From NCBI GenBank assembly GCA_002748505.1, contig PDSN01000051.1, positions 1 through 5,410 on the forward strand: DNA of 5,410 nt, given 5' to 3'. Numbering within the stretch: the stretch's first letter is position 1; each line of letters begins with the position of its first letter. Shown in pieces: positions 3,996 through 5,410 of this stretch. Made by a program: the position numbers and the translations under genes. Source of the DNA: Gammaproteobacteria bacterium. Its GTDB lineage: Bacteria > Pseudomonadota > Gammaproteobacteria > Pseudomonadales > Halieaceae. The notes beneath the pieces were generated by a model. The model worked only from the letters and a program-made list of their open reading frames with translations. It searched no databases and was not told the DNA's origin.

Positions 3996-5410
3996 TCGCC
4001 GAGATAGGCCACTTTGCGCTGATTCTGGCGTTTTTTCTGAGCGTGCTGCTGGTGGCGGTACCCCTGTGGGGGGATTGGCGCAACAATGCCGCCGCGCTGG
4101 CAATGGCGCCATCCCTGGCATTGGGCCTGTGTTGTATGCTGACGGTGAGTTTTGTTTGCCTGGCCACGGTGTTTTTGCGCGATGATTTTAGCGTGGCGCT
4201 GGTGGCGTCCCACAGCAACAGCCTGTTGCCCTGGTATTACAAAATCTCTGCCGTGTGGGGCAATCACGAGGGTTCGCTGCTGCTCTGGGTGTTGATTTTA
4301 TCCCTGTGGATGAGTGCTGTGGCGCTGTTCAGCCCCGGCCTGCCGATGCTGATGCTGGCGCGGGTGTTGGCAGTGATGGGCGCGGTGGGTGTGGGTTTTA
4401 GCTCGTTTTCACTGTTTACTTCCAACCCGTTTTTGCGCCTGTTGCCCAATCCGCCCAGCGATGGTGCCGACCTGAACCCCTTGCTGCAAGATCCGGGGCT
4501 GATTTTTCATCCGCCATTGTTGTACATGGGGTATGTGGGTTTTTCTGTGGCCTTTGCCTTTGCCATCGCCGCACTGATGGGCGGGCGGCTTGATGCCGCC
4601 TGGGCGCGCTGGTCGCGACCCTGGACCAACGCCGCCTGGGCGTTTTTAACCCTGGGCATCGCCCTGGGTAGCTGGTGGGCTTACTATGAATTGGGCTGGG
4701 GCGGCTGGTGGTTTTGGGATCCGGTGGAAAACGCGTCCTTTATGCCCTGGCTGGTGGGCACGGCTTTGATACACTCGCTGGCGGCCACGGAAAAGCGCGG
4801 CCTGTTTAAAAGCTGGACGGTATTGCTGGCGATTGCCGCTTTTTCTCTTAGTTTAGTCGGCACATTTTTAGTGCGCTCGGGGGTGCTTACCTCCGTGCAC
4901 GCCTTTGCCACCGACCCCGCACGCGGGGTGTATATTTTATCCTTTTTAGCCGTGGTCGTCGGTGGTTCGCTGACCCTGTACGCCCTGCGCGCTCCGGCGG
5001 TCAGCTCGCGGGTGAGTTTTCAGGCGCTGTCGAAAGAGTCTTTTTTGCTGGTTAACAATGTGGTGCTTTTGGTCGCCATGCTGACGGTGCTGTTTGGCAC
5101 TCTGTTTCCGCTGTTTATGGACGCGCTGGGGCAAGGCAAATACTCGGTCGGGCCACCTTATTTCAACACCGTATTTGTGCCGCTGATGGCGGTGTTAATG
5201 CCGTTTATGGGTCTTGGGCCTGCGGCGCGATTTAAACGCGACACCGCTTCGCGCCTCGCGGCCGAATTGTTTATTCCCCTTGTGGCGGCGCTGCTGCTTG
5301 GGTTTATTTTGCCCTTGTTTTTCGGCGCATCCTACAATATCTGGGCGGCGCTGGCGCTGGTGCTGGCGTTCTGGCTGATGTTCAGTTTAATACGCGATGG
5401 CCTGCGCAGG
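3992..5410 (+). CDS. ccmF: Cytochrome c heme lyase subunit CcmF, N-terminal 473 residues (runs off the right edge)
   Basis: CcmF is the large integral membrane subunit of the heme ligase that, with CcmH, reduces and transfers heme from holo-CcmE to apocytochrome c. Reading from the ATG at 3992 I find no stop to the end of the window, giving 473 codons of a protein that is usually about 650 residues long. Family hallmarks are WGNHEGSLLLW (89-99), SNPFLRL.PNPPSDGADLNPLLQDP (144-168), IFHPPLLYMGYVG (171-183), the WWD motif GWGGWWFWDPVENASF (235-250), and GTFLVRSGVLTSVHAFATDP (290-309). His173 and His303 (periplasmic) and His261 (membrane) correspond to three of the four heme-related histidines of E. 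coli CcmF as I recall them. The fourth, near residue 490, would lie just past the window. Many membrane spans are evident. The start overlaps the ccmE stop in ATGA, with a weak GAG at 3984-3986. ccmG and ccmH are expected next. Confidence 0.96.
   Translation, partial: MIAEIGHFALILAFFLSVLLVAVPLWGDWRNNAAALAMAPSLALGLCCMLTVSFVCLATVFLRDDFSVALVASHSNSLLPWYYKISAVWGNHEGSLLLWVLILSLWMSAVALFSPGLPMLMLARVLAVMGAVGVGFSSFSLFTSNPFLRLLPNPPSDGADLNPLLQDPGLIFHPPLLYMGYVGFSVAFAFAIAALMGGRLDAAWARWSRPWTNAAWAFLTLGIALGSWWAYYELGWGGWWFWDPVENASFMPWLVGTALIHSLAATEKRGLFKSWTVLLAIAAFSLSLVGTFLVRSGVLTSVHAFATDPARGVYILSFLAVVVGGSLTLYALRAPAVSSRVSFQALSKESFLLVNNVVLLVAMLTVLFGTLFPLFMDALGQGKYSVGPPYFNTVFVPLMAVLMPFMGLGPAARFKRDTASRLAAELFIPLVAALLLGFILPLFFGASYNIWAALALVLAFWLMFSLIRDGLRR

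Noticed and set aside
3935..5134. Several minus-strand frames (61-110 codons) opposite ccmF
   Set aside because: The plus strand here encodes uninterrupted CcmF with all key motifs; the minus frames are shadows, Gln/His/Arg-rich as expected from antisense of membrane-protein codons.

Overview
The window (5410 bases) reads as ordinary chromosomal DNA from a gammaproteobacterium. The evidence is a TtcA protein of the proteobacterial type, a System I (Ccm) cytochrome c maturation operon in the usual ccmABCDEF order, and a malate dehydrogenase of the LDH-like type found in several marine and soil Proteobacteria. Moderately high GC and the overall protein flavour would fit the Pseudomonadales/Cellvibrionales area, but that placement is a guess from recall, not a computed result.

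Layout. Bases 1-188, minus strand: the first 62 codons of malate dehydrogenase (mdh), running off the left edge. Bases 189-325: a divergent control region with a candidate promoter for each side; the two share one hexamer as their -35 element. Bases 326-1171, plus strand: ttcA (tRNA 2-thiocytidine synthetase), for which a GTG start is argued in place of an upstream TTG. From 1180 to the right edge, plus strand: ccmA, ccmB, ccmC, ccmD, ccmE and the first 473 codons of ccmF. Most junctions overlap or nearly touch (ATGA at ccmA/ccmB and ccmE/ccmF, TGATG at ccmC/ccmD, 4 bases at ccmD/ccmE). The exception is a 138-base gap between ccmB and ccmC that holds a good candidate internal promoter with an extended -10.

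How the genes work together. CcmA and CcmB form the ABC module, which works with CcmC and CcmD to load heme on the periplasmic heme chaperone CcmE and release it. CcmF, with CcmH (expected just right of the window), takes heme from holo-CcmE and attaches it to the CXXCH motif of apocytochromes c. The key heme-handling residues are visible: His60 and His184 and the tryptophan-rich WWD motif of CcmC; His124 and Tyr128 of CcmE; His173, His261, His303 and the WWD motif of CcmF. TtcA is functionally unrelated (tRNA s2C32 formation) but lies only 8 bases upstream of ccmA and is probably co-transcribed with it.

I found no mobile element, CRISPR array, RNA gene or convincing terminator, and no sign of an undescribed system. 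The points worth a second look concern regulation and start codons: the shared -35 element, the start sites of ttcA, ccmC and ccmE, the ccmB-ccmC promoter, and a missing Q-loop glutamine in CcmA.
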